Positions 1 to 7,542 of a DNA stretch of 64,000 nucleotides are shown piece after piece. The notes beneath the pieces are model-generated. The model did not search any database. It was not told the origin of the DNA and worked only from the letters and a program-made list of their open reading frames with translations. Both the position numbers and the translations under genes were made by a program. How positions within the stretch are numbered: position 1 is the first letter of the stretch; each line of letters begins with the position of its first letter. Where the stretch lies: assembly GCF_000716595.1 (NCBI RefSeq), contig NZ_JNXC01000016.1, positions 79,784 through 143,783 on the forward strand, given 5' to 3'. The DNA is from Saccharothrix sp. NRRL B-16314 (GTDB lineage Bacteria; Actinomycetota; Actinomycetes; Mycobacteriales; Pseudonocardiaceae).

Positions 1-1504
1 GGATGACCGTCGCGCCGGTGCCCTCCGTCAACCGGACGAAGTCCGCCACCGAAGCCCGCACGATGTCGTACGGCTTGGCGTTCGGGTTGTCCACGCCGTA
101 CTCGCCGGGACCCCAGTGCGACGGGTAGACCATGGGCGCCACGTAGTCGACGTGGGCCGAGAGGGCCGGGATGTCCTGCGCCACGTCCTGCGGGCTGTGC
201 GCGGCGATCCCGAACACCGAAGCGCCCAGGTAGGCGCCGTGCGGGCGGACGGCAGCCCGGTTGTCCCGGAGGAAGTCCACTATGGACTGCTCGGGCGTGC
301 CGGTCAGACCGGGGAACACCATCTGCCGCAACGGGCCGTCCGGCCGCCGCACGTAGTCGTAGAGGATGTCGTCGAACCCCAGCTCGGCGGCCTCGCGGGC
401 GATCGCGATGTTGTACTCGCGGACCTCCGGGTTGGCGAAGTTGGTGAACGCGAACTCGCCGTAGTGCGCGGACCAGGCGCCGCCCGACGCGTTCTGCGCC
501 AACCGGTCGCGCGCGCCCGCGTCCCACGACGCCTTGCCCAGGATCGGGTCGCGGAACGCCACCAGCCGACCGACCACCCGCAGCCCCATGCCGTGCAGCT
601 CCTTGATCACGGCGCGGGCGTCGTAGTGGGTGCGCGTCGCGCCGATCTGCCTGGCCAGCGGCACCTGCGAGTCGTAGCCGATCTCGCCGCTCTCGTCCTT
701 GATGTCCAGCTGCACGGTGTCGATGCGGCCCTCGCGCGCCATCGCCAGCACGGGATCGCGCAGCGACGGGGTCGCCCACGCGGTGGCGCTCATGTGCACG
801 GCGCGCATGCCGGGGTGGGTCACCTTGACCGGGACCTCGTGGTGCCGCGAGTTGCCCGCCGAGTCGTTGGCCTCGACCCGGACGCGGGTGGGCACCGACG
901 CGAGCGACGCCTCGAACCGGCCGTCCCGCACCGGCACCTGCTGGTCGCCGACCAGCACCGAGTCCGCGCCGTCGGCGCTGCCCCGCACGGTCACCGGGCC
1001 GCGCGGCGACGCGGCCTCGACCACCTCCACGTTCAACGCGGGCGGGGTGCCGTCGACGGTGAACTCGCGCCGGACCTCCGCGTCGGGCATCCACGGCAGC
1101 GGGTTCGCCGCCCGCACGGACAGGTTGTGCCTGCCCTCGGTCAGCTTCAGCCCGGTCAGCGTCATGCGGCCGTCGATGCGCACCAACTCGACCGGCTGTC
1201 CGTCAACGTGCACGGTGACACGATCGAGCCCTTCGGGGTCCGCGGTCGTGATGGACACGCGCTCTACACCCGAAGGGGTGACAGCGATTCCGTCGGCCAG
1301 GTCGGCGACGGCGAGTCCGACGCCACGGCCGTACACGATCGTCGTGACGACGCCCGCGATCAGCAGCAGCACCACGACACCGACCGCGGGTATCACCACC
1401 CGCCTCGTCCTCCGAGTTGATTCCCCAGGCTCCCCACCCGCGAGGTCCGGGTCAGGTGAGGCTGCATCCGACAGGGCTGCGTCCGACGGGGCTGAATCCG
1501 ACAT
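1..1504 (-). CDS. Membrane-anchored putative glycoside hydrolase (DUF4015-like), 3' end outside window
   Basis: The reading frame is open from an ATG at 1504 to the left edge, so the C-terminus is missing. About 35 Ser/Asp/Arg-rich cytoplasmic residues precede one hydrophobic segment (about residues 36-58, beginning VIPAVGVVVLLLIAG). The rest should lie outside the membrane. An Ig-like/invasin-like region follows (VDGTPPALNVEVV, then a short domain ending in ANDSAGNSRHHEV). After it comes a TIM-barrel-like part with VQLDIKDESGEIGYDS, ELHGMGLRVVGRLVAF, FDDILYDYVRRPDG and DYVAPMVYPSHW. These are typical of the putative glycosyl hydrolase family DUF4015 (PF13200). A GGAG element lies about 9 nt before the ATG. 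The gene is divergent from the polysaccharide deacetylase, so both may act on cell-wall or extracellular glycans. The substrate is unknown. Confidence 0.8.
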   Translation of the reverse strand, partial: MSDSAPSDAALSDAASPDPDLAGGEPGESTRRTRRVVIPAVGVVVLLLIAGVVTTIVYGRGVGLAVADLADGIAVTPSGVERVSITTADPEGLDRVTVHVDGQPVELVRIDGRMTLTGLKLTEGRHNLSVRAANPLPWMPDAEVRREFTVDGTPPALNVEVVEAASPRGPVTVRGSADGADSVLVGDQQVPVRDGRFEASLASVPTRVRVEANDSAGNSRHHEVPVKVTHPGMRAVHMSATAWATPSLRDPVLAMAREGRIDTVQLDIKDESGEIGYDSQVPLARQIGATRTHYDARAVIKELHGMGLRVVGRLVAFRDPILGKASWDAGARDRLAQNASGGAWSAHYGEFAFTNFANPEVREYNIAIAREAAELGFDDILYDYVRRPDGPLRQMVFPGLTGTPEQSIVDFLRDNRAAVRPHGAYLGASVFGIAAHSPQDVAQDIPALSAHVDYVAPMVYPSHWGPGEYGVDNPNAKPYDIVRASVADFVRLTEGTGATVI

Positions 1505-1642
1505 CCGGGCGACTCCGATCTGGGCGTGCCATCAGCTACCAGCGACTAACCCCACGGCCGGCGGCCAAACAGGCGGTCATCCGTTGGGGTGTACTCCGGT
1601 TTCCTCCTGGCCGACAAGCGGAACCATCCGAAGGTGAACCCC

Positions 1643-2674
1643 ATGTCGCCCAGGCCGGTACCGGCCGTCGTGGCGCTCGCCGCGGCACTGTCCTTCGCCT
1701 GCACCGCCCAGCCTGCCGCGGAGTTGCCCGCGGCGGAAATGCCCGGACCGGCCGCCGCTGTTCCGTCGCCGGCACCCTCCTCCTCCGCGCCGCCGGACCC
1801 GGCGGCCGTCCGGGCCAACGAACTCGGGCAGGTCCCGATCCTCATGTACCACCGGCTGGTCGAGCAGCCGACGTCCGTCTACGACCGGACGCCGGCGGGG
1901 TTCCGCGCCGAGCTGGAACGGTTGGCCGGCGAGGGCTACGTGCCGGTGACGACCGCCGAGTACGCGACCGGCCGGATCGACATCCCGGCGGGCAAGCACC
2001 CCGTCGTGCTGACGTTCGACGACGGTGACCCGACCCAGTTCGCGCTGGGGTCCGACGGGCAGCCGGCGCCCGGCACCGCGATCGCGATCCTGCTCGACGT
2101 GGCCGCGCGGCACCCCGGCTTCCGGCCGGTGGCGAGCCTGTACGTCAACGGCGGGCCGTTCGCGTCGTCGGACGGCGCGGCGCTGCGGTGGCTGCGCGAC
2201 AACGGCTTCGAGATCGGCAACCACACGCTGGAGCACACGAACCTCGGCTCGGTGGCCGACCAGCAGGTCCAGCAGGCCGTGGTGCTCGGCCAGCGGGAGA
2301 TCGAGAAGGCCGTGCCGGGGTACCGGGTGTCGAGCCTCGCGCTGCCGTTCGGCGCGGTGCCCGGCGACCCGGCCCTCGCCCGGCGGGGCGCGTTCGACGG
2401 CGGGTCCTACGACTACGCGTGCGTGCTCATGGTCGGCGCGGGACCGGCGCCCTCGCCCTACTCGGCGGAGTTCGACCCGGTCGCCACACCGCGCATCCGG
2501 TCGCAGGACGCGACCGGCGAGGACGCCCGCTACGGCTCGACGGTGTGGCTCGACCAGCTCGCCGCCGCTCCGGACCAGCGGTACACGTCGGACGGCGTGC
2601 CCGACCGCATCTCCCACCCGACCTCGGCCGGTTCACCAGCCAAGCAGTTCGCCGACCGGGCCTTCGGGTACTGA
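1643..2674 (+). CDS. Secreted polysaccharide deacetylase (NodB homology)
   Basis: 343 aa from the ATG at 1643. An in-frame upstream start at 1589 is possible but has no signal peptide at its end. The N-terminus (MSPRPVPAVVALAAALSFAC) looks like a signal peptide, possibly a lipoprotein one, with Cys at 20, although the lipobox LSFAC is not ideal. The NodB-type motifs are present: PILMYHRL opens the domain, VVLTFDDGD supplies the catalytic Asp and metal Asp, and EIGNHTLEHTNL supplies the HxxxH metal ligands. These enzymes remove N- or O-acetyl groups from peptidoglycan, chitin or xylan with a divalent metal. Which substrate applies cannot be told here. It is divergent from the membrane glycoside hydrolase-like gene and ends 9 bp before the convergent ART-like gene. 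Confidence 0.88.
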   Translation: MSPRPVPAVVALAAALSFACTAQPAAELPAAEMPGPAAAVPSPAPSSSAPPDPAAVRANELGQVPILMYHRLVEQPTSVYDRTPAGFRAELERLAGEGYVPVTTAEYATGRIDIPAGKHPVVLTFDDGDPTQFALGSDGQPAPGTAIAILLDVAARHPGFRPVASLYVNGGPFASSDGAALRWLRDNGFEIGNHTLEHTNLGSVADQQVQQAVVLGQREIEKAVPGYRVSSLALPFGAVPGDPALARRGAFDGGSYDYACVLMVGAGPAPSPYSAEFDPVATPRIRSQDATGEDARYGSTVWLDQLAAAPDQRYTSDGVPDRISHPTSAGSPAKQFADRAFGY

Positions 2675-2683
2675 ACCTCCGGA

Positions 2684-4750
2684 TCAGGCCGTGGCGCGGG
2701 CGTGGTTGCGCAGCGCGACCGCGGCGCGTTCCAGGCTGCCCAGCACGCCCGTCGGCAGCTCGTGGTGGCGACCCACGACCTCCTGCACCATGACCTGCAT
2801 CGGCGCCGACTCCTCGGCCTCCACCACCGCGAGCACCTTGAACGCGCTGCCCGGCGGGAACACGACCCGCTCCTGCACCACGCTGCCGAACGAGTCGACC
2901 ACCGACACCCGCCGCCCGGTCACCGACCACAGCAGGAACTCCACCCGCCCGTCGGCCGGCACCGCCGGCCCCGCGACCGTGGTCAGCAGGCCGTGCTCGA
3001 CCAGCACATCACCCGTCCGGTACTGCTTCGCCTCACCCCAGCACACCGTCACGCCCTGGTAGGCCGGCAGCCGGCGCAGCCCCGACACCACCGACGCCGC
3101 GTACGGCCACAGCCGACCGAGCTTCCCCGAGCGCAGCGCCTCGACCACGATCTCCTCGTCGTGCTGGAGGCACGCCGACACCGCGGCCAGGTCCGTCACC
3201 ACGGCCTCGAACGCCTCGGAGTCGTCCGGGCGTTCCTCGATGTGCCGGCACGCCACCGCCGCGTGCTGCCCGTAGCGCTCGCCGAGCATCCGGCGCAGCG
3301 CGTCGCGTTCCTGCTCGGTGCTGCGGTGGTCCGGCGGCACGACCTCCTCGCCGACCTGCTCACCCCACACCGGCGCGGGGGAGTCGGGCAGCGGACCGTC
3401 CACGCTCAGCGGCACCGGCTCGTCCACCGCGGCGGGCGTCGGCGGCTCCTCGGCCACCGGGGGCCGCGGCATCGGCGACGGGTCGCAGAACACCACCTTC
3501 AGCAGCCGCCGCACCTCCGGCTCCAGCCGTTCGACCAGCGACGCGCCCGCGACCGCCACCGCGCCCGCCGTCGTGCGCCCGGGGGAGCCGACGGTCAGCC
3601 GCGCCCACTCCGGGTCCACCGGCAGCGACCGCACCTCAGGTCCGTTGTCCTCCGCGTCGCGCACCCACAGACCGGACGGCACGACCTCCAGCACCACACC
3701 GCCGCCCAGGTCGAAGATGCCGGCGCCGCGCTCCACCAGGCCCGGCACCGGAGCCCGGTAACCCGACACGGTCGGCGTGCCCGCCGGGGAGTACCGCACC
3801 TCGGTCACGTACGGCCGCCACGTCTGCTGCCCGCGCGGGTTCACCGCCACCACCGCCGCACCGGTGCGCACCGAACCCACCGGCAGGCCCGTGTACAGCG
3901 AGATCGGCTCACCGAGCTCGTCGGCCACCGCCTGCGCCTGGTGCTCGCCGCCGTACCAGACCAGCCGCACCCGCGACCGCGCCGCCGACGGCAGCCCACC
4001 CAGCAGGCGGCACACCTCGTCGGTCGGGATCGGCGGCTGACCGGGACCGCCGATCACGACGGTCAGCACGTTGTCGCGGCACGGCAGCCCGACGACCGCC
4101 CGCGCGTCCGGCGCCTGCGGGTCGAACTGGGCGCGCTGCGCGCGCAGCCACAGCCCGGCCGGGATCGGCTCGGAGATGCCGACCTCGCCCGTCGGCCACG
4201 GCGTGTTCGGGTCGACCGCCTCCCACTGCGGCACCGGGAACCGGCGGCCCATCGGCACCGGCGACGCGCCCGGCAGGAACCTCAGCCAGCAGCCGTACCC
4301 GCCGTTGCCCGCGACGAACGCCGCGCCCGGCACCGTGGCCACCGCACCGTCCGGCGCCACCACCTCGGCCTGCAACTGCTCGGAGAGCCACTGCGCGGGC
4401 GCCGTGGGCCGCATGGAGCCCGAGTGGGAGGTCATCAGGCGCACCGGCCCCCGGCCGTGCAGCGCGGCGGCCACGGACGGCCAGAAGGACGCCTCGTCGC
4501 CGTGCGGCGGATCGATGACGACCACCGTGCGGCCACGGTCCACCGGCAGGCTCCGGCCGAGGGCGACCGCCGCCGGTGTCGCGCCCGAAGGCGGCCCGAC
4601 GACCAGCGTGGCGCCCGCGAACGAGGCCGAGAACTGGGCGGGCGGTGGCGACGCGGGTGGCGGTGGCGGCGCGGGTGCGGGCACGGGCTCCCGCTCGATC
4701 ACGGGATCCACCTGCGGGGCACGCACCTTCGGTGCGGCACGTCGGAACAT
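2684..4750 (-). CDS. Large protein with C-terminal ADP-ribosyltransferase-like domain lacking the usual ExE
   Basis: 688 aa, not a family I can name. Its ATG (4750) overlaps the TGA of the upstream membrane-protein gene (TGATG), so translation is probably coupled. Residues 1-50 are Pro/Ala-rich and disordered. About 50-400 hold two similar alpha/beta segments (TVVVIDPPHGDEASFW; LTVVIGGPGQPPIPTDEV followed by RVRLVWYGGEHQAQAV). About 410-480 is a Pro-rich linker. The last 180 residues resemble the ART fold: YQGVTVCWGEAKQYRTGDV, then LLWSVTGRRV, then VQERVVFPPGSAFKVL. In active toxins and arginine ARTs the last motif reads E-x-E/Q-x-E-V-L-F. Here the aligned positions read Q-E-R, so catalytic activity is doubtful. 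No signal peptide was found. An SOS box precedes the operon. Confidence 0.7.
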   Translation of the reverse strand: MFRRAAPKVRAPQVDPVIEREPVPAPAPPPPPASPPPAQFSASFAGATLVVGPPSGATPAAVALGRSLPVDRGRTVVVIDPPHGDEASFWPSVAAALHGRGPVRLMTSHSGSMRPTAPAQWLSEQLQAEVVAPDGAVATVPGAAFVAGNGGYGCWLRFLPGASPVPMGRRFPVPQWEAVDPNTPWPTGEVGISEPIPAGLWLRAQRAQFDPQAPDARAVVGLPCRDNVLTVVIGGPGQPPIPTDEVCRLLGGLPSAARSRVRLVWYGGEHQAQAVADELGEPISLYTGLPVGSVRTGAAVVAVNPRGQQTWRPYVTEVRYSPAGTPTVSGYRAPVPGLVERGAGIFDLGGGVVLEVVPSGLWVRDAEDNGPEVRSLPVDPEWARLTVGSPGRTTAGAVAVAGASLVERLEPEVRRLLKVVFCDPSPMPRPPVAEEPPTPAAVDEPVPLSVDGPLPDSPAPVWGEQVGEEVVPPDHRSTEQERDALRRMLGERYGQHAAVACRHIEERPDDSEAFEAVVTDLAAVSACLQHDEEIVVEALRSGKLGRLWPYAASVVSGLRRLPAYQGVTVCWGEAKQYRTGDVLVEHGLLTTVAGPAVPADGRVEFLLWSVTGRRVSVVDSFGSVVQERVVFPPGSAFKVLAVVEAEESAPMQVMVQEVVGRHHELPTGVLGSLERAAVALRNHARATA

Positions 4751-5316
4751 CAAGGCGCCCGATCACCTCCAGGCACGACAGCGCGGGAACGCCCGCACCC
4801 TACCCGGACGACGTCCGGACGGGGACCGGCGCGGTCCGCCAACCTCGTCCACTGTGGATCCACTGTGGACCCCAGAACCGCGCCCACCAGCGCGCCGAAC
4901 GCCACGTGGTCCGCCCACTGGGCCGTTCGGCCCAACTCCCGGATCGCCGGGAACCGCCGGCCGACCACCTCCAGGTCGACCACCGCGATCACCGCCCCGG
5001 CCACCGCGCCCGACCGCGCGTCCAGCGGCCACCGCCGGTCCACCAGGGCCAGCACCGCCGTCCAGAACGCCGACACGCCCAGGTGGGCCACCGCGCCCCG
5101 CACCAGGCCCGACCCGCCCAGCAGTGACGCCGCCGCCCTCGTGGACCGCAGCACGTCGCCTCCGGTCAGCAGCGCGTGCACGGTCGACGGCACCCCGCCG
5201 AGCACCGACGCGACCAGCCACGCCCGCGTCACAGGTGTGGACCGCGCGCGCCAGGGGTACCGCCGCCCGGAAGGCGGTGTCCTCCGAAGGCAGCGCCTGC
5301 TCCGATGTGATGCCAT
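4750..5316 (-). CDS. Small integral membrane protein, first gene of an SOS-box-preceded operon
   Basis: 188 aa from ATG 5316. The frame stays open upstream, but this ATG has AAAGG 8 nt before it. A GTG at 5232 is the alternative. After a basic N-terminus come three or four hydrophobic stretches (TRAWLVASVLGGVPSTV, SGLVRGAVAHLGVSAFWTAVLALV, SGAVAGAVIAVVDLEVVG, WADHVAFGALVGAVLGS), so it is probably a polytopic inner-membrane protein. No catalytic motif is visible and no function is known. The SOS box (5320-5335) sits 3 bp upstream of the ATG and contains the Shine-Dalgarno bases. LexA binding there should therefore shut off expression directly. It is transcribed away from parE and co-transcribed with the ART-like gene. 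Confidence 0.65.
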   Translation of the reverse strand: MASHRSRRCLRRTPPSGRRYPWRARSTPVTRAWLVASVLGGVPSTVHALLTGGDVLRSTRAAASLLGGSGLVRGAVAHLGVSAFWTAVLALVDRRWPLDARSGAVAGAVIAVVDLEVVGRRFPAIRELGRTAQWADHVAFGALVGAVLGSTVDPQWTRLADRAGPRPDVVRVGCGRSRAVVPGGDRAP

Positions 5317-5319
5317 TAA

Positions 5320-5335
5320 TCGAACCTTTGTTCGA
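5320..5335. promoter_or_regulatory. Perfect LexA (SOS) box, TCGAACCTTTGTTCGA
   Basis: TCGAAC-N4-GTTCGA is an exact match to the LexA operator known for actinobacteria (Mycobacterium, Streptomyces, Corynebacterium type). It lies in the divergent region between the small membrane protein (ATG 5316, 3 bp away) and parE (GTG 5472, 136 bp away). I infer that DNA damage derepresses one or both operons. No convincing -35/-10 pair could be placed on either side. Confidence 0.85.
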
Positions 5336-5471
5336 GTATGGCAAGATCGCAGGTGAACGACCGGGCCACGTGCCCGACCGTATCCCGACACCGGGGACTC
5401 GGCGGATCCCGCGCCGTCCTCGGTTACCGTGAACCGCTCGACGCACGCCACGACCTGGGGAGAACGACCCG

Positions 5472-7514
5472 GTGACCGCTGAGATCCTGTACGGGGCCGA
5501 CGACCTGACCCACCTGGAGGGTCTGGAGGCGGTACGCAAGCGCCCCGGCATGTACATCGGGTCCACCGACAGCCGGGGCATCAACCACCTGTTCTCCGAG
5601 GTGGTGGACAACTCCACCGACGAAGGCGTGGCCGGCCACGCCACCAAGATCGTCGTCACCCTGCACGCCGACGGCAGCGTCCAGGTCGACGACGACGGCC
5701 GCGGCATCCCCACCGGCACCCACGCCAAGTCCGGCCTGTCCGGCGTCGAGCTCGTGCTCACCAGGCTGCACGCCGGAGGCAAGTTCGGCGGCTCCGGCTA
5801 CAAGACCTCCGGCGGCCTGCACGGCGTCGGCGCGTCCGCCGTCAACGCCCTGTCCCACCGCTTCGACGTCGTCGTCCGCCGCGAGGGCAAGACGCACGAG
5901 ATGTCGTTCGCGCACGGCGTCCCCGGCGTCTTCGACGGCCCCGGACCCAAGGCCGCCTTCACCCGCCAGTCCGGCCTGCGCGTCACCGGCCGCACCAAGC
6001 GCACCGGCACGTCCATCCGCTACTGGTACGACGCCCGCTACTTCGAGAACGGCGCCGCGCTCGACGTCGAGGCCGTCCGGACCAAGCTGCGCAACACCGC
6101 CTTCCTCGTCCCCGGCGTCACGTACACCCTCCGCGTCGCCACCGACGACGCCATCGGCGAGGAGACGTTCCACTTCCCGGGCGGCCTGGTCGACATGGTC
6201 GACCACATGGCGCCCGCGAGCGAGAAGCCGGTCTCCGGGACCCTGCTCATCACCGGCACCGGCGTCTACCACGAGAACGCGGCCGACGAGAACGGCGTCA
6301 TGCGGTCCAAGGTGGAGCGCCACGCCGAGGTCGAGATCGCGCTGCGCTGGGGCACCGGCTACGAGCGCACCGTCGAGTGCTTCACCAACACGATCCGCAA
6401 CGTGCACGGCGGCACCCACCGGCGCGGCTTCGACCGCGCCGTCGTCAAGGCGGTCCAGGACGCCATCGGCAAGACCAGGGGGCTGCTCAAGCCCAAGGAA
6501 GACCCACCGACCCTGGACGACGTGCTCGAAGGCATGACCGCAGTCGTCCACGTCCGCATCCCCGAACCGCAGTTCACCTCGCAGACCAAGGACGAGCTCT
6601 CCACCGCCGGCATCACCAAGGTGACGCTCGGGGTGGTGGAGAAGCACATCAAGGCGTGGACCGAGGACCGCCGGACCAAGGCCGAGGCCAAGGTGGTGCT
6701 CCAGAAGGTCGTCGACGCCGCCCGCGTCCGCCTGACCCAGAAGCACCAGAAGGACGCCGCGCGCCGCAAGACGGCCCTGGAAGGCGCCGCGATGCCCGCG
6801 AAGCTCGTCGACTGCCGCAGCACAGGTGTTTCGCGTAGCGAACTTTTCCTGGTGGAAGGCGACAGCGCCCTCGGCTCGGCGCGCATGGCCCGCGTGTCCG
6901 AGTACCAGGCGCTCCTGCCCCTGCGCGGCAAGATCCTGAACGTGCAGAAGGCCAGCCTCCCCGACACCCTGCGCAACGCCGAGATCGCCAGCATCGTCCA
7001 GGTGCTCGGCGCGGGCACCGGGCGGACGTTCGACCTGGCCACCATGCGCTACGGCCGGGTCATCCTGATGGCCGACGCGGACGTCGACGGGTCGCACATC
7101 CGGACGCTGCTGATCACCCTGTTCGCCAAGTACATGCGCCCGGTGATCGAGGACGGCCGGCTCTTCGCCGCCATGCCCCCGCTGCACAAGGTCGTCACGA
7201 AGGGCCGCAACGCCGAGACCCACTTCACCTTCACCCAGCGGGAGATGGAGCAGAAGGTCGCCCGGCTGGAGAAGGCGGGCAAGACGGTGGTCAAGCCGGT
7301 GCCCCGGTTCAAGGGCCTCGGCGAGATGGACGCGGACGAGCTGTGGGAGACCACGATGAACCCCGCCACCCGCTCGGTGCGCCGCATCACCATGCACGAC
7401 GCGGAAGCCGCTGAAGCCGCGCTCGAACTGCTGATGGGCGAGAAGGTCGAGCCGCGCCGGGCGTGGCTCGTCGAGTCGTCCGCCAGGGTCGACCAGTCCG
7501 CGATCGACATCTGA
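5472..7514 (+). CDS. parE: Type IIA topoisomerase subunit B (ParE/GyrB2-like)
   Basis: 680 aa, starting at a GTG about 12 nt after GGGGAGAA. The GHKL ATPase occupies about residues 1-215 (EVVDNSTDE with the ATP-binding Glu/Asn, DDDGRGIP, YKTSGGLHGVGASAVNAL). The transducer follows (about 215-400; QTKDEL has the Lys that contacts the gamma phosphate). The TOPRIM domain has EGDSALGSAR at about 460 and MADADVDGSHIRTL at about 532, the Glu and DxD metal ligands. The length suits ParE and short actinobacterial GyrB paralogues. It matches the second, non-gyrase topoisomerase found in Streptomyces and relatives (topoisomerase IV-like). The partner subunit follows after 28 bp. Decatenation is the family role, and supercoiling activity cannot be excluded from sequence. 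The SOS box upstream is unusual for this gene. Confidence 0.93.
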   Translation: MTAEILYGADDLTHLEGLEAVRKRPGMYIGSTDSRGINHLFSEVVDNSTDEGVAGHATKIVVTLHADGSVQVDDDGRGIPTGTHAKSGLSGVELVLTRLHAGGKFGGSGYKTSGGLHGVGASAVNALSHRFDVVVRREGKTHEMSFAHGVPGVFDGPGPKAAFTRQSGLRVTGRTKRTGTSIRYWYDARYFENGAALDVEAVRTKLRNTAFLVPGVTYTLRVATDDAIGEETFHFPGGLVDMVDHMAPASEKPVSGTLLITGTGVYHENAADENGVMRSKVERHAEVEIALRWGTGYERTVECFTNTIRNVHGGTHRRGFDRAVVKAVQDAIGKTRGLLKPKEDPPTLDDVLEGMTAVVHVRIPEPQFTSQTKDELSTAGITKVTLGVVEKHIKAWTEDRRTKAEAKVVLQKVVDAARVRLTQKHQKDAARRKTALEGAAMPAKLVDCRSTGVSRSELFLVEGDSALGSARMARVSEYQALLPLRGKILNVQKASLPDTLRNAEIASIVQVLGAGTGRTFDLATMRYGRVILMADADVDGSHIRTLLITLFAKYMRPVIEDGRLFAAMPPLHKVVTKGRNAETHFTFTQREMEQKVARLEKAGKTVVKPVPRFKGLGEMDADELWETTMNPATRSVRRITMHDAEAAEAALELLMGEKVEPRRAWLVESSARVDQSAIDI

Positions 7515-7542
7515 CCCGCCTGACACGAGGGAACGACCGACC

